DNA of 64,000 nt from Flavobacterium cerinum (lineage in GTDB: Bacteria; Bacteroidota; Bacteroidia; Flavobacteriales; Flavobacteriaceae), in NCBI RefSeq assembly GCF_004028155.1, contig NZ_SBII01000003.1, forward strand, positions 248,001 through 312,000, read 5' to 3'. The notes under the pieces were generated by a model. The model was not told the DNA's origin. It worked only from the letters and a program-made list of their open reading frames with translations, and did not search any database. Both the position numbers and the translations under genes were made by a program. Below are positions 53,159-62,235 of this stretch, piece by piece; position 1 is the first letter of the stretch, and each line of letters begins with the position of its first letter.

Positions 53159-54103
53159 TTACATTAAACCTCTTCCGGTCTTTATTAATTTATTACTGGC
53201 CTGGTAGTCTTTAACAAGATTGTCCAGTATTCCGTTGATAAAAATACTACTTTTTGGTGTAGAATACTCTTTTGCAATCTCAAGATATTCGTTAATAGTA
53301 ACTTTAACAGGAATAGACGGGAATTTTAAAAATTCGCATATCGCCATTTTAAGGATAATCGCATCAAGCTCTGCAATACGTTCTGTATCCCAGTTTGGTG
53401 TTTTATCAATAAATTCTTTAGCCAGTTCTACGTCGTTAAGCACTGTTTTTCTAAACAGGTCACGCACAAAGTCCTTATCATCAGAATCTTTATATAATTT
53501 AGGCACATAGAATGCATCTTTTCCTTGCGGAGATATCACTCTAAGCTGTTTGTTTATTAATGTGTTTACTACCGGAATATCATCTATCCACGTTAGTTTA
53601 TGATCTTCAAGATATTCGTAAAGTTTGTCATTTGGCGCTATCACTTCAGTAAATAGGTCAGCAATAAACTCACGGTCTTCTTCAAAATTGTTTACCTTAT
53701 TGTGCATGTATTTTTGATACAGTTCACTCTTTTTAACCTCCTCAAGCAACAGCAGGATATAATCATCATTATTCTGCCAGTTGGTAATCTTACAGTCTTC
53801 CATTGCAATACTAAGTGCATTACTTTCTGAAAGAAGGTGAAGTACCTGATTGTTGATGAATTTTTTGTTGGGATTGCGCTCTTCGGGAGTTGCCAAATGT
53901 TTTTGGCTCGATTTTTCAATAAATTTCTCTTCACTGTTTCTTATCTCCACAAGTGCGGAAAGCATGATAAGATACAGATCACGAATGTTTTCAATACTAT
54001 TGAATAAGAACTTCTCTTCCTTTTCAAGATTGTCTGAATCATTTTGATGCATGGCATAAATTGACTGCATCACTTTAACTCGAATATGTCTTCTGTTTAA
54101 CAT
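53159..54103 (-). CDS. nusB: Transcription antitermination factor NusB
   Basis: 314 aa, about twice the E. coli length, as is usual in Bacteroidota. The N-terminus LNRRHIRVKVMQSIYAMHQN is the RNA-binding NusB start, and the canonical helical NusB domain is at the C-terminal end: DTERIAELDAIILKMAICEF, FPSIPVKVTINEYLEIAKEY, STPKSSIFINGILDNLV. Between them are ~150 lineage-specific residues. It acts in rRNA antitermination with NusE/S10. A -7 box TAATTTTG (complement of 54160-54167) lies upstream. Confidence 0.92.
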   Translation of the reverse strand: MLNRRHIRVKVMQSIYAMHQNDSDNLEKEEKFLFNSIENIRDLYLIMLSALVEIRNSEEKFIEKSSQKHLATPEERNPNKKFINNQVLHLLSESNALSIAMEDCKITNWQNNDDYILLLLEEVKKSELYQKYMHNKVNNFEEDREFIADLFTEVIAPNDKLYEYLEDHKLTWIDDIPVVNTLINKQLRVISPQGKDAFYVPKLYKDSDDKDFVRDLFRKTVLNDVELAKEFIDKTPNWDTERIAELDAIILKMAICEFLKFPSIPVKVTINEYLEIAKEYSTPKSSIFINGILDNLVKDYQASNKLIKTGRGLM

Positions 54104-54131
54104 CCGTCTATAAGAACTTTTAAAAATTAAG

Positions 54132-54167
54132 GGAGCGAAAGAAAAACTCTTTCGCTCCGCAAAATTA
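54132..54167 (-). terminator. Hairpin and promoter box between the dehydrogenase gene and nusB
   Basis: GGAGCGAAAGA (54132-54142) and TCTTTCGCTCC (54148-54158) form a perfect 11-bp stem with a 5-nt loop, 34 bp after the dehydrogenase stop. The minus-strand T-run after it is interrupted (CTTAATTTTT). A nusB -7 box lies at 54160-54167, so the same DNA may also give a 5' structure in nusB mRNA. Confidence 0.6.
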
Positions 54168-54191
54168 AGAATACTATTTTTTTTACGCTAA

Positions 54192-55295
54192 TTATTTAGC
54201 GGTTTCTTTTTTCTTATCGTCAATACGCTGTTGTGCGATTGCCATTGCAGCCTGTTGTGTAGTGATACCTTTAGACTCTGCAACATTGAAAATTTCAAGT
54301 GTAGTATTGTAGATATTTTCAGTTCTTCTCATTGCCTCAGCCTTGTCATAACCTACGATTTCTGCATATACATTGATAATACCACCTGCATTGATAAGGA
54401 AATCAGGAGCATAAAGGATACCTTTTTCCTGAAGTATTTTTCCATGAACAATATCATTAGCTAACTGATTGTTTGCAGCACCTGCAATAACTTTAGCTCT
54501 GATCTTGTTTATAGTATCATCATTTATTGTAGCTCCAAGTGCACATGGTGCATAAATATCAACATCAGCACTGTATACATCGTCACCAGTAAATATAGCA
54601 GCACCATATTTAGCCGATACTTCCTGCATTCTAGCTTCGTTAATATCAGATATCTGTACAAGCGCACCTTCTTTTGTTAAGTAGTCAATAAGTGTTTCAC
54701 CTACGTGACCTGTACCTTGTACCAATACTTTTTTACCAGCAAGTTTATCAGATCCAAACTGGTGCATTGCAGCAGCTTTCATACCCATGTAAACTCCGTA
54801 AGCAGTTACAGGTGATGGATTTCCTGATCCGCCTCTTTCTTCAGATATACCTGTAACGTATGGTGTTACGTCTCTTATAAGGTCCATATCCTGTGTAGTT
54901 GTACCTACATCTTCAGCAGTAATGTATCTTCCGCTTAAAGAATTTACATATTTACCAAAGCTGGTTATCATTTCAGGTGTTTTGTCGATTTTAGAATCTC
55001 CTATAATAACAGCCTTACCACCACCAAGGTTTAATCCTGAAATAGCAGATTTAAAAGTCATACCTCTTGATAGTCTCAAAACATCGTTTAAAGCTTCCCA
55101 TTCATTAGCATACTTCCACATCCTAGTACCACCTAATGCTGGTCCTAAAACTGTATTGTGGATACCAATTATTGCTTTTAAACCAGTATCTTTGTCATGG
55201 CAAAAAACGATTTGCTCATGGTCATTAAAAGATGCCTGTCCAAAAACAGGGTCGATCTTAGTAAGTTCGTTAGCCTTAATAACTTCTGTTATCAT
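54192..55295 (-). CDS. Glu/Leu/Phe/Val-type amino-acid dehydrogenase
   Basis: 367 aa, the length of leucine and phenylalanine dehydrogenases rather than the ~450 of glutamate dehydrogenase. GPALGGTRMWKYANEWEALN and MTFKSAISGLNLGGGKAVII hold the two catalytic lysines, TAEDVGTTTQDMD the catalytic Asp, and VQGTGHVGETLIDYLTKEGA the NAD-binding GxGxxG. It oxidatively deaminates branched-chain or aromatic amino acids to 2-oxo acids. With HMG-CoA lyase 8 kb away, a leucine or valine role is plausible. A -7 box TAATTTTG (complement of 55338-55345) is upstream. Confidence 0.9.
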   Translation of the reverse strand: MITEVIKANELTKIDPVFGQASFNDHEQIVFCHDKDTGLKAIIGIHNTVLGPALGGTRMWKYANEWEALNDVLRLSRGMTFKSAISGLNLGGGKAVIIGDSKIDKTPEMITSFGKYVNSLSGRYITAEDVGTTTQDMDLIRDVTPYVTGISEERGGSGNPSPVTAYGVYMGMKAAAMHQFGSDKLAGKKVLVQGTGHVGETLIDYLTKEGALVQISDINEARMQEVSAKYGAAIFTGDDVYSADVDIYAPCALGATINDDTINKIRAKVIAGAANNQLANDIVHGKILQEKGILYAPDFLINAGGIINVYAEIVGYDKAEAMRRTENIYNTTLEIFNVAESKGITTQQAAMAIAQQRIDDKKKETAK

Positions 55296-55490
55296 AATAA
55301 TAATTTTTAAATTTGAAATTTATTCAAAAACAGGTTACAAAATTACACATATAATTAAGATACGGTAAAATAAATCGCTTTTTTTACACATTCCCTAATA
55401 AAAGACGATTACAGCAAATAATAAAAAAACATTTAAACCCGTGTATTTTAACATTTTAGATGCAATAAAATACATATTTTTAAACACAAA

Positions 55491-57248
55491 ATGAAAGAAC
55501 TTCAGTATTTAAACAAATATTTTATTAAATATAAATTTCAATTTCTTCTAGGATTATTGATTACGATTGTAGCGCAAATCTTCTCTTTATTTACTCCTCA
55601 GCTTATTGCTAATTCAATTAACTCAGTTCAGGATTTCCTGAAACAGGACAATGCATCTACCGTTACAATAAAGAACATACTTCTCTACAACTTATTCCTG
55701 ATTATAGCAACAACCCTTATCAGAGGAGTACTTACGTTTTTTATGCGCCAGACACTAATCGTAATGTCCCGAAATGTAGAATTCGACCTTAAAAACGAGA
55801 TTTTTCGCCAGTATGAGAACCTTTCACCTAGTTTTTACAAAAAAAACCGTACAGGTGACCTTATGAACCGTATAAGCGAAGACGTAGGAAGAGTACGCCA
55901 GTATGTTGGCCCTGCGATCATGTATGCCCTGAATACTGTGATAAGTTTCGCTGTAATAAGCGTACACATGTACTCTATATCTCCAAAGCTTACACTTTAC
56001 ACCCTGCTGCCACTCCCTATACTTGCTTACAGCATTTACTGGATAAGCAGCGAGATCAACAAACGAAGTACTTTATACCAACAAAACCTTTCTAAACTTT
56101 CGAGTTTTACACAGGAAATGTTTTCGGGTATTCGTGTTACAAAAGCATATGCCCTTGAAGAACAAAAAGGAAATGATTTTAAAGAACTTTCGAGAGACAG
56201 CGTTAAGAAAAACCTTAGCCTTGCAAAAATAAGCGCCCTTTTTGGTCCGTTCATGATATTACTTATCGGTATAAGTAACCTTGTAGTGATCTACGTTGGA
56301 GGTATGATGTACATGAACGGCAGCATTGCCAGCATTGGTATCGTAGCACAATTCATCCTGTACATCAATATGCTTACCTGGCCTGTTGCCTCTTTAGGAT
56401 GGATATCATCTATGGTTCAGGAAGCAGAAGCTTCTCAAAAAAGGATCAATGAATTCCTTAAGATAGAACCGGATATTAAAAACAACAATCCAAACCACAC
56501 AACGGTATTAGGACAAATTGCTTTTGAAAATGTAACTTTCACTTACGACGATACTAATATTACAGCTCTTAAAAATGTATCATTTACCGTAAACAAAGGT
56601 GAAACACTGGCAATTTTAGGACGTACGGGCTCCGGTAAATCAACCATATTATCACTTATCAGCAGGCTGTATGATGTAGAAGAAGGCCGCATCACCGTTG
56701 ATGGCGAAGAAATTGAAGCTATAAACTTATATGACCTGCGTAACAGCATAGGATTTGTACCGCAGGATGCTTTCCTATTTTCCGACAGCATTAAAAACAA
56801 TATAAAATTTGGAAAAGAAGACGCTGACGATGACGAGGTGATCACTGTTGCAAAAAAAGCTGTAGTACACAACAACATCATCGGGTTTAACAAACAATAC
56901 GAAACCATACTTGGAGAACGCGGAATAACCCTCTCAGGAGGTCAGAAACAACGTGTATCTATCGCCAGGGCAATGATCAAGGACGCTCCTATACTTTTAC
57001 TGGACGACTGCCTTTCTGCCGTAGATACCGAGACAGAAGAAGCTATACTGAATAACCTTTTAGAGTTTTGCAAGGATAAAACAACTATAATTGTCAGCCA
57101 CAGGGTATCATCCGCTAAAAATGCAGATAAAATACTGATCATAGAAGACGGTGAAATACTACAACAAGGAACTCACAATCAACTTGTAAACCAAACAGGA
57201 TATTACAAAGAATTATACTTAAAACAACTTTCTGAAAAAGAAATGTAG
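55491..57248 (+). CDS. ABC exporter (fused permease-ATPase half transporter)
   Basis: 585 aa. Six membrane helices in the first ~310 residues (FQFLLGLLITIVAQIFSLFT; ILLYNLFLIIATTLIRGVLT) with the coupling region NRTGDLMNRISEDVGRVRQY typical of type IV exporters. The ATPase domain has Walker A ILGRTGSGKSTI, Q-loop GFVPQDAFLFSDS, signature LSGGQKQRVSIARAM, Walker B ILLLDDCLSAVDTET and the H-loop ISH-like IVSHRVSS. It works as a homo- or heterodimer of the MsbA/LmrA/MdlB type; the substrate is unknown. A near -7 box TATTTTTA precedes the ATG. Confidence 0.94.
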   Translation: MKELQYLNKYFIKYKFQFLLGLLITIVAQIFSLFTPQLIANSINSVQDFLKQDNASTVTIKNILLYNLFLIIATTLIRGVLTFFMRQTLIVMSRNVEFDLKNEIFRQYENLSPSFYKKNRTGDLMNRISEDVGRVRQYVGPAIMYALNTVISFAVISVHMYSISPKLTLYTLLPLPILAYSIYWISSEINKRSTLYQQNLSKLSSFTQEMFSGIRVTKAYALEEQKGNDFKELSRDSVKKNLSLAKISALFGPFMILLIGISNLVVIYVGGMMYMNGSIASIGIVAQFILYINMLTWPVASLGWISSMVQEAEASQKRINEFLKIEPDIKNNNPNHTTVLGQIAFENVTFTYDDTNITALKNVSFTVNKGETLAILGRTGSGKSTILSLISRLYDVEEGRITVDGEEIEAINLYDLRNSIGFVPQDAFLFSDSIKNNIKFGKEDADDDEVITVAKKAVVHNNIIGFNKQYETILGERGITLSGGQKQRVSIARAMIKDAPILLLDDCLSAVDTETEEAILNNLLEFCKDKTTIIVSHRVSSAKNADKILIIEDGEILQQGTHNQLVNQTGYYKELYLKQLSEKEM

Positions 57249-57321
57249 TATTTTGTTGCATTATTTAGATTTTTTTTAGATTTTTGGTTGCTACATAAAC
57301 CAAATAAAAGAACGAAGGATT

Positions 57322-57693
57322 ATGAGAGAAAATGACATGCTTGAAAAGGAAGAGATCTTTTCTAAAGTTTTAAGGGCAGGTAGGAGAACGTACTTTTTTG
57401 ATGTAAGGGCGACTAAGGCTGATGACTATTATATAACCATTACCGAAAGCAAAAAATTCACTGAAGAAGATGGTTCTTTCCACTTTAAAAAGCACAAAAT
57501 TTATCTTTACAAGGAAGATTTCGCTGCTTTTAGAGAAATACTTGACGAAATGACCTCTTATGTACTTAATCATAAGGGTGAAGAAGTAATCTCTGAAAGA
57601 CACCAAAAAGATTTTAGAAAACTATTTGGTGAAAAAGGTGAAGAAGCTGTTACCAGCGAAAGTTTTACCGATGTAAATTTTGACGATATCTAA
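57322..57693 (+). CDS. PurA-like DNA/RNA-binding protein (DUF3276)
   Basis: 123 aa; an ATG four codons downstream (57334) could also be used. The PUR-alpha repeat fold specific to Bacteroidota: EEIFSKVLRAGRRTYFFDVR, ADDYYITITESKKF, HKIYLYKEDFAAFREILDEM. Related proteins bind single-stranded nucleic acids. The acidic end (SESFTDVNFDDI) is typical. Monocistronic as seen. Whether it acts on DNA or RNA here is unknown. Confidence 0.9.
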   Translation: MRENDMLEKEEIFSKVLRAGRRTYFFDVRATKADDYYITITESKKFTEEDGSFHFKKHKIYLYKEDFAAFREILDEMTSYVLNHKGEEVISERHQKDFRKLFGEKGEEAVTSESFTDVNFDDI

Positions 57694-57719
57694 ACCAACC
57701 CGTCAAAAAACTACAAATT

Positions 57720-58366
57720 ATGATGAAGTCCGGATTCCTTTTAGGTTTTTGGACTTTTTTTAGTAACCATTTTAATAAGCTGTAATAGTTACGGACAAAA
57801 AAGTGATGACTACTCTTCCAAGATAGACGGTTTAATTCAAACAACAAACCCTAGACGTTTTAATGGAGTAATTTTTATAACTAAAGACGGGAAAACAAAG
57901 TATTCGAAAGCTTCAGGATATTCTGATATTAAAAAAAATCTTTTACTCCAAAGGACAATTTTCGCATTCAGTCCAAATAATAAACAGATTACAGCAGTGT
58001 TAGTTTTAAAAGAAGTTGAAAAAAGAAACATTGATTTGTATAAGTCAATTAAAACATACTTACCCGATTTGAAACAAACATGGGCTGATTCAGTTGGCAA
58101 CTTCAAAAATCATCGACTCTGATTTTACTTTTAGTGAAAATAAATCAAACTACGGTTATGGAGTAAATATTAATGAAAAAGAACCAGGAAGGTATATTGG
58201 ACATGCAGGAAGGGGAATAGGTTTTGTTAGTTTGAAAATTTACGTTCCATCCGAAAAACTAAACATAATAATATTGAAAAATATTTATAATCGAGATACT
58301 AATATTGTTTATCACTTTCAAAAAAGTATAAGACAAATTATAATGAATAGTTCTCTAATAAAATAA
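57720..58366 (+). pseudogene. Decayed serine hydrolase (beta-lactamase/PBP-like)
   Basis: Three pieces in different frames. An N-terminal MMKSGFLLGFWTFF breaks at a run of seven T (57755-57761); shifting frame there restores a lipoprotein-like signal (VTILISCNSYGQ) followed by NGVIFITKDGKTKYSKASGY and FSPNNKQITAVLVLKEVE, the SxxK region of class C beta-lactamase-like hydrolases, but with the Ser one position out of place. This ends at a TGA (58120-58122) after YLPDL. The rest of the catalytic domain is missing, and a C-terminal end with the HxG-type motif YIGHAGRGIGFVS continues in another frame (58094-58366). Confidence 0.82.
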
Positions 58367-58415
58367 ATAGCTGTTCACTACCAAATATTAGTTGCTATAT
58401 TAATAAACATCAACC

Positions 58416-58961
58416 ATGAAACGACTTTATAAATTTGAGGAGGTATTAAATGACTTAATGGACTATTTAATTTTGGGCGACCCAGACTGTTTATTTAGTT
58501 ACAAGAATAAAAATAATTTACCTGATGATTTGCTGACAGAATTCACAACAAACGAAACTGGTGACAAAGTTGTTGAAGACGGAATTATTGTTCCGCTTTC
58601 AGGGGTTGAAAATTTACCATATACCATTTATTTTAATCTATCGGACGACACACCTGAATTACTTAAAGACGGAAATAAATTACAAGTTCAGCAAGACGGG
58701 TATTGCTTAAAAGTTGAAAGCGGACAGATTTATTTATTTACAATGCCATATCTGAGAAAATTTACAGCAGAGCAAATCGAAAATTTAAAGAAATTTAGAA
58801 CTGCAACAATTAAACTTGAAAATGGCTGGTATTCAGTTTCTGTTTTAGGTGGACAGACAATTCAACAATCAGGACTTGAACCAACATTCGAATTTATAAT
58901 CAAGTCGAGTATCGACAGACCAAAATACTTGGCAGATATTAGCTATTCATTTGCAATATAA
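58416..58961 (+). CDS. Uncharacterised protein
   Basis: 181 aa, acidic, no signal peptide. An N-terminal helical part (YKFEEVLNDLMDYLILGDPD) is followed by a strand-rich region (NLPYTIYFNLSDDTPELLKD, GYCLKVESGQIYLFTMPYLR, IKLENGWYSVSVLGGQTIQQ). I do not recognise the family. It lies beside the serine-hydrolase pseudogene in DNA more A/T-rich than the neighbouring core genes, which hints at an accessory or acquired segment between DUF3276 and csaA. It resembles small immunity-like proteins only in size and isolation, so no role is assigned. Confidence 0.6.
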   Translation: MKRLYKFEEVLNDLMDYLILGDPDCLFSYKNKNNLPDDLLTEFTTNETGDKVVEDGIIVPLSGVENLPYTIYFNLSDDTPELLKDGNKLQVQQDGYCLKVESGQIYLFTMPYLRKFTAEQIENLKKFRTATIKLENGWYSVSVLGGQTIQQSGLEPTFEFIIKSSIDRPKYLADISYSFAI

Positions 58962-59062
58962 ACTGGCAAATAATGCAATTAAAACAAATACAGTAGCTAA
59001 CATAGGTTTTGATTGAGACTGATTTATTGGAAAATTAAACAACAAAATTAAGAAACTTCCAA

Positions 59063-59395
59063 CTACCCTATTCTCAAACCGTTTTCTACCTTAAAATCGG
59101 GTGCCAATAATATAACGTCACCTTTCTCTCCTACTGCACCAAGCACAAGGCACTCACTCATAAATTTACCTATTTGTTTTCTCGGGAAGTTAACCACAGC
59201 AACGATCTGCCTGCCTGCAAGGTCTTCTTTAGCATAACGCTTTGTTATCTGTGCCGATGATTTTCTAATACCTATCTCTGTTCCAAAATCAATTGTAAGC
59301 TGATATGCCGGTTTCCTTGCGTCAGGAAAATCATTCGCTTCCAAAATAGTACCCACACGCATTTCAGTTTTTTCAAATTCTTCCCAGGTCAACAT
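59063..59395 (-). CDS. csaA: CsaA-type tRNA-binding/chaperone protein
   Basis: 110 aa, one OB-fold of the tRNA_bind (EMAP) family: EFEKTEMRVGTILEANDFPD, ARKPAYQLTIDFGTEIGIRK, SSAQITKRY, and the dimer-interface end VILLAPDFKVENGLRIG. CsaA binds tRNA or acts as a secretion chaperone in Bacillus. Length and motif order match that subfamily rather than the C-terminal domain of MetRS. Divergent from the thioredoxin-like gene. Confidence 0.92.
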   Translation of the reverse strand: MLTWEEFEKTEMRVGTILEANDFPDARKPAYQLTIDFGTEIGIRKSSAQITKRYAKEDLAGRQIVAVVNFPRKQIGKFMSECLVLGAVGEKGDVILLAPDFKVENGLRIG

Positions 59396-59452
59396 AGTTT
59401 TTTTATTAAGTGTAATTATCGTATTTTGCTAAAATAAAAGTTTTCTATAACA

Positions 59453-60007
59453 ATGGCAAATACACCTTCTAATATGCTCCCTTTAGGAACAGTAGCTCCG
59501 GCTTTTTGGCTTAAGGATACTAATTCTAATAACCATTACTCTTTTGCCAACCTAAAAGGCGACAAAGGCACACTGGTTATGTTTATTTGTAACCACTGCC
59601 CTTTTGTACTGCATGTTATGGATGAAATAATAATGATCGCCAACGATTATCGCGTTCAGGGCATTGGCATTATTGCTATAAGCAGTAATGATCCCGAACG
59701 TTACCCACAGGATGCACCTGATAAAATGACCGAATTTGCCTTTGAAAACAAAATGGACTTCCCTTACCTATTTGACAACACACAAGAAGTCGCAAAAGCT
59801 TATGACGCTGCCTGTACTCCCGACTTTTACCTCTTCGACTCTCAGGACAAGTTAGTTTACCGCGGTCAACTTGACGATTCCCGCCCCGGCAACAATATCC
59901 CTCTTAGCGGAAGCGATCTTCGTACGGCAATAGACGGCGTTTTATATAACCGCAGCATTCCCGGTTATCAAAAACCAAGTTTAGGATGTAATATAAAGTG
60001 GAAGTAG
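59453..60007 (+). CDS. Thioredoxin-like AhpC/TSA-family protein
   Basis: 184 aa, no clear signal peptide. PLGTVAPAFWLKDTNSNNHY opens an AhpC/TSA (redoxin) domain. The active-site loop is FICNHCPFVLHVMDEI, a CxxC disulfide (CNHC) on a YyaL/ResA-like scaffold; RGQLDDSRPGNNIPLSGSDL closes the fold. It could act as a thiol:disulfide oxidoreductase or peroxide-reactive protein in the cytoplasm; the family is common in Bacteroidota and largely untested. Monocistronic. Confidence 0.83.
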   Translation: MANTPSNMLPLGTVAPAFWLKDTNSNNHYSFANLKGDKGTLVMFICNHCPFVLHVMDEIIMIANDYRVQGIGIIAISSNDPERYPQDAPDKMTEFAFENKMDFPYLFDNTQEVAKAYDAACTPDFYLFDSQDKLVYRGQLDDSRPGNNIPLSGSDLRTAIDGVLYNRSIPGYQKPSLGCNIKWK

Positions 60008-60032
60008 TTTTTTTTATACTATAAATCTTCAT

Positions 60033-60264
60033 TACCTTTGCAGCGTGAAATACATCAATTAATGATATCCAACACTGCACATAACGCCATACCTGCTCCT
60101 TTTTACAAAAGGAACAGCTTTATTGTGCTTATTTCACACAGTAAGGCCTTCATTACATAAGCCCCCTGCTTATTTCAACAACTACACAATCAGGGGAATA
60201 ATTTTACCATAATCTTTATTTAGGTTCGTTGAACCTTTTTCGTTTTACCTTATCTTTTTATATC
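60033..60264 (+). promoter_or_regulatory. Promoter and long structured leader of the glutamate-synthase-like gene
   Basis: The -7 box TACCTTTG (60033-60040) puts the start near 60046 and leaves a leader of ~218 nt. GTGAAATA (60045-60052) can pair with TATTTCAC (60130-60137), enclosing a stem TCCTTTT/AAAAGGA (60097-60103/60107-60113). GCTTATTTCA occurs twice (60127-60136, 60168-60177), so TGAAATA has two possible partners. CCCCTG (60163-60168) pairs with CAGGGG (60191-60196), and AGGTTC/GAACCT (60222-60227/60231-60236) plus TTTT makes a terminator-like hairpin. A 32-codon uORF runs 60062-60160. An attenuator or riboswitch-like element is suggested. Confidence 0.5.
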
Positions 60265-61815
60265 ATGTTAGTTAAAAAGTTTTTAGCTTCATTGACAGCA
60301 CGCCAAATTATATGGTCTCTGTCAATCCTTTTCTTAGCTGCTATTTTGTTTTTTGCAGCTACCAAACAAATTAATATCGCTTTTGTTGTATTGCCTGTGC
60401 TTATATTGGCAATTGCCACTTCAGACAGTCTTCAAACAAAACACACCATTAAAAAGAACTATCCTGTAGTAGGAAGGCTTCGCTATTTGTTTGAATCGGT
60501 ACGACCGGAATTCCGCCAATACTTTTTTGAAGGAGAACTGGACGGAAAACCTTTTAACAGAAGACAGCGTTCTATTGTTTATCAAAGGGCTAAGAACCAA
60601 AAGCAGACCATTTCTTTTGGTATGCAGGACGATCCCAACAGGATAGGTTACGAATGGGCAGCGCACTCTATTTACCCTAAAAAAGCAGCCAGTGATAAGT
60701 TCAGGACCATGGTAGGCGGCCCGCAGTGCGACCAGCCTTACAACGCCAGTATACTTAATATTAGCGCTATGAGCTATGGAGCGCTTAGTAAAACTGCCAT
60801 TACCTCATTGAACAAAGGTGCTCAAAAAGGAAACTTTGCTCACAATACAGGCGAAGGCGGTATTAGTGACTTCCACTTACAGGGTGGTGACCTTATCTGG
60901 CAGATTGGTACAGGTTATTTTGGGTGTAGAAATGAAGACGGTACATTCTCTGAAAAATTATTTAAAGAAAGAGCAACCCTGCCTACCGTAAAAATGATAG
61001 AGATAAAACTTTCTCAAGGTGCAAAACCAGGGCACGGTGGCTTACTCCCAGCAGAGAAAAACACACCTGAAATTGCAAAAATAAGGGCTATAAAACCATA
61101 TACCGATGTGCATTCACCATCATCTCACAGTGCATTCTCTAATGCCTTTGAATTACTGGTATTTGTAAACCAGCTGCGTAAATCATCCGGAGGTAAACCT
61201 GTAGGATTTAAGATCTGTATCGGGCAAAAAGAAGAATTCACCTCTATCGCGCAGGCTATTATAGAAACAGGAATTATCCCTGATTTCATTACCGTTGACG
61301 GTGCAGAAGGCGGAACCGGTGCCGCTCCTTTAGAATTTATCGATTACATGGGTATGGCCTTATCAGATGCCCTGACATTTGTAAACGCTACTCTTAAAGA
61401 ATATGGCGTTAGGGAACATATCAAGATCTTTGCTTCCGGTAAGATCATCTCTGCCTTTGATATTGCAAAAACGATCGCTCTTGGAGCTGATGCCTGCTAC
61501 AGTGCACGCGCAATGATGTTTTCTCTTGGCTGCATACAGGCATTACAGTGTGACAGCGGAAAATGCCCTGTTGGTATTGCAACGCAGGATAAGAACCTAT
61601 ACAAAGGTGTAGATATCACCGATAAGACAGAACGTGTGGCTAATTTCCATAAAAACACAATGAAGGCTCTCGCTGAGTTCATTGGTGCCTGCGGTTTTGA
61701 AAACATACATCAGGTTAACCCTAAGGTATTCTTTAAAAGAGTAGATCACAGCCAAAACAAAAGTTTTCAGGAAATGTACCAGAGCGATAAAAATCAAGAA
61801 TTAATTAATTTTTAA
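60265..61815 (+). CDS. FMN-binding glutamate synthase-family membrane protein
   Basis: 516 aa from the ATG at 60265; a TTG at 60229 would add 12 residues encoded within the leader hairpin. Two N-terminal membrane helices (IIWSLSILFLAAILFFAATK; IAFVVLPVLILAIATS) precede a glutamate-synthase-type FMN barrel: MSYGALSKTAITSLNKGAQK, NTGEGGISDFH, KPGHGGLLPAEKN, TVDGAEGGTGAAPLEF and the Fe-S cysteines CDSGKCPVG. There is no glutaminase domain, so it does not use glutamine; the YerD-like group's substrate is unknown. Followed after 13 bp by a GreA/Rnk-like gene. Confidence 0.9.
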   Translation: MLVKKFLASLTARQIIWSLSILFLAAILFFAATKQINIAFVVLPVLILAIATSDSLQTKHTIKKNYPVVGRLRYLFESVRPEFRQYFFEGELDGKPFNRRQRSIVYQRAKNQKQTISFGMQDDPNRIGYEWAAHSIYPKKAASDKFRTMVGGPQCDQPYNASILNISAMSYGALSKTAITSLNKGAQKGNFAHNTGEGGISDFHLQGGDLIWQIGTGYFGCRNEDGTFSEKLFKERATLPTVKMIEIKLSQGAKPGHGGLLPAEKNTPEIAKIRAIKPYTDVHSPSSHSAFSNAFELLVFVNQLRKSSGGKPVGFKICIGQKEEFTSIAQAIIETGIIPDFITVDGAEGGTGAAPLEFIDYMGMALSDALTFVNATLKEYGVREHIKIFASGKIISAFDIAKTIALGADACYSARAMMFSLGCIQALQCDSGKCPVGIATQDKNLYKGVDITDKTERVANFHKNTMKALAEFIGACGFENIHQVNPKVFFKRVDHSQNKSFQEMYQSDKNQELINF

Positions 61816-61828
61816 AAAGATATAAAAC

Positions 61829-62209
61829 ATGAATCCTATTCCAACGCTTACACTAAATGACTATACCATTCTGCGGGATTTAATTAAAAACAATACCGAC
61901 GCAAGGATAGCTAAAGAAGTAAACCAACTGTCATCTGAACTTAACAGGGCTATTATCGATAAAACAGATAAGCCAATTGCCGAAACCATAGTACAGATCA
62001 ACTCAAACGTAGAAGTTGAGGACATTAAGACCGGACAAAAACTAAAAATTAAAATAGTTTTACCACGTGAATCAAATGTAAAAGAAGGTAAAATATCCGT
62101 TTTTGCCCCACTAAGTGTAGCCCTTATCGGCTTCAGCAAAAACGACGAAGTAGTCTGGGAAATGCCTGCCGGCGTTAAAAACATAAAGATCGTTGAAGTA
62201 ACAAACTAA
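61829..62209 (+). CDS. GreA/GreB C-terminal domain (Rnk-like) transcription factor
   Basis: 126 aa. A short N-terminal helical part (TLTLNDYTILRDLIKNNTDA) and a GreA/GreB C-terminal FKBP-like domain (VQINSNVEVEDIKTGQKLKI, SVFAPLSVALIGFSKNDEVV, WEMPAGVKNIKIVEV). It lacks the long acidic coiled-coil finger of GreA; this is the Rnk/nucleoside-diphosphate-kinase-regulator type that binds RNA polymerase without stimulating cleavage. Probably co-transcribed with the FMN enzyme gene 13 bp upstream. Function inferred from the family. Confidence 0.85.
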   Translation: MNPIPTLTLNDYTILRDLIKNNTDARIAKEVNQLSSELNRAIIDKTDKPIAETIVQINSNVEVEDIKTGQKLKIKIVLPRESNVKEGKISVFAPLSVALIGFSKNDEVVWEMPAGVKNIKIVEVTN

Positions 62210-62235
62210 TACTACTATATAACCTTGCAGTAGTA

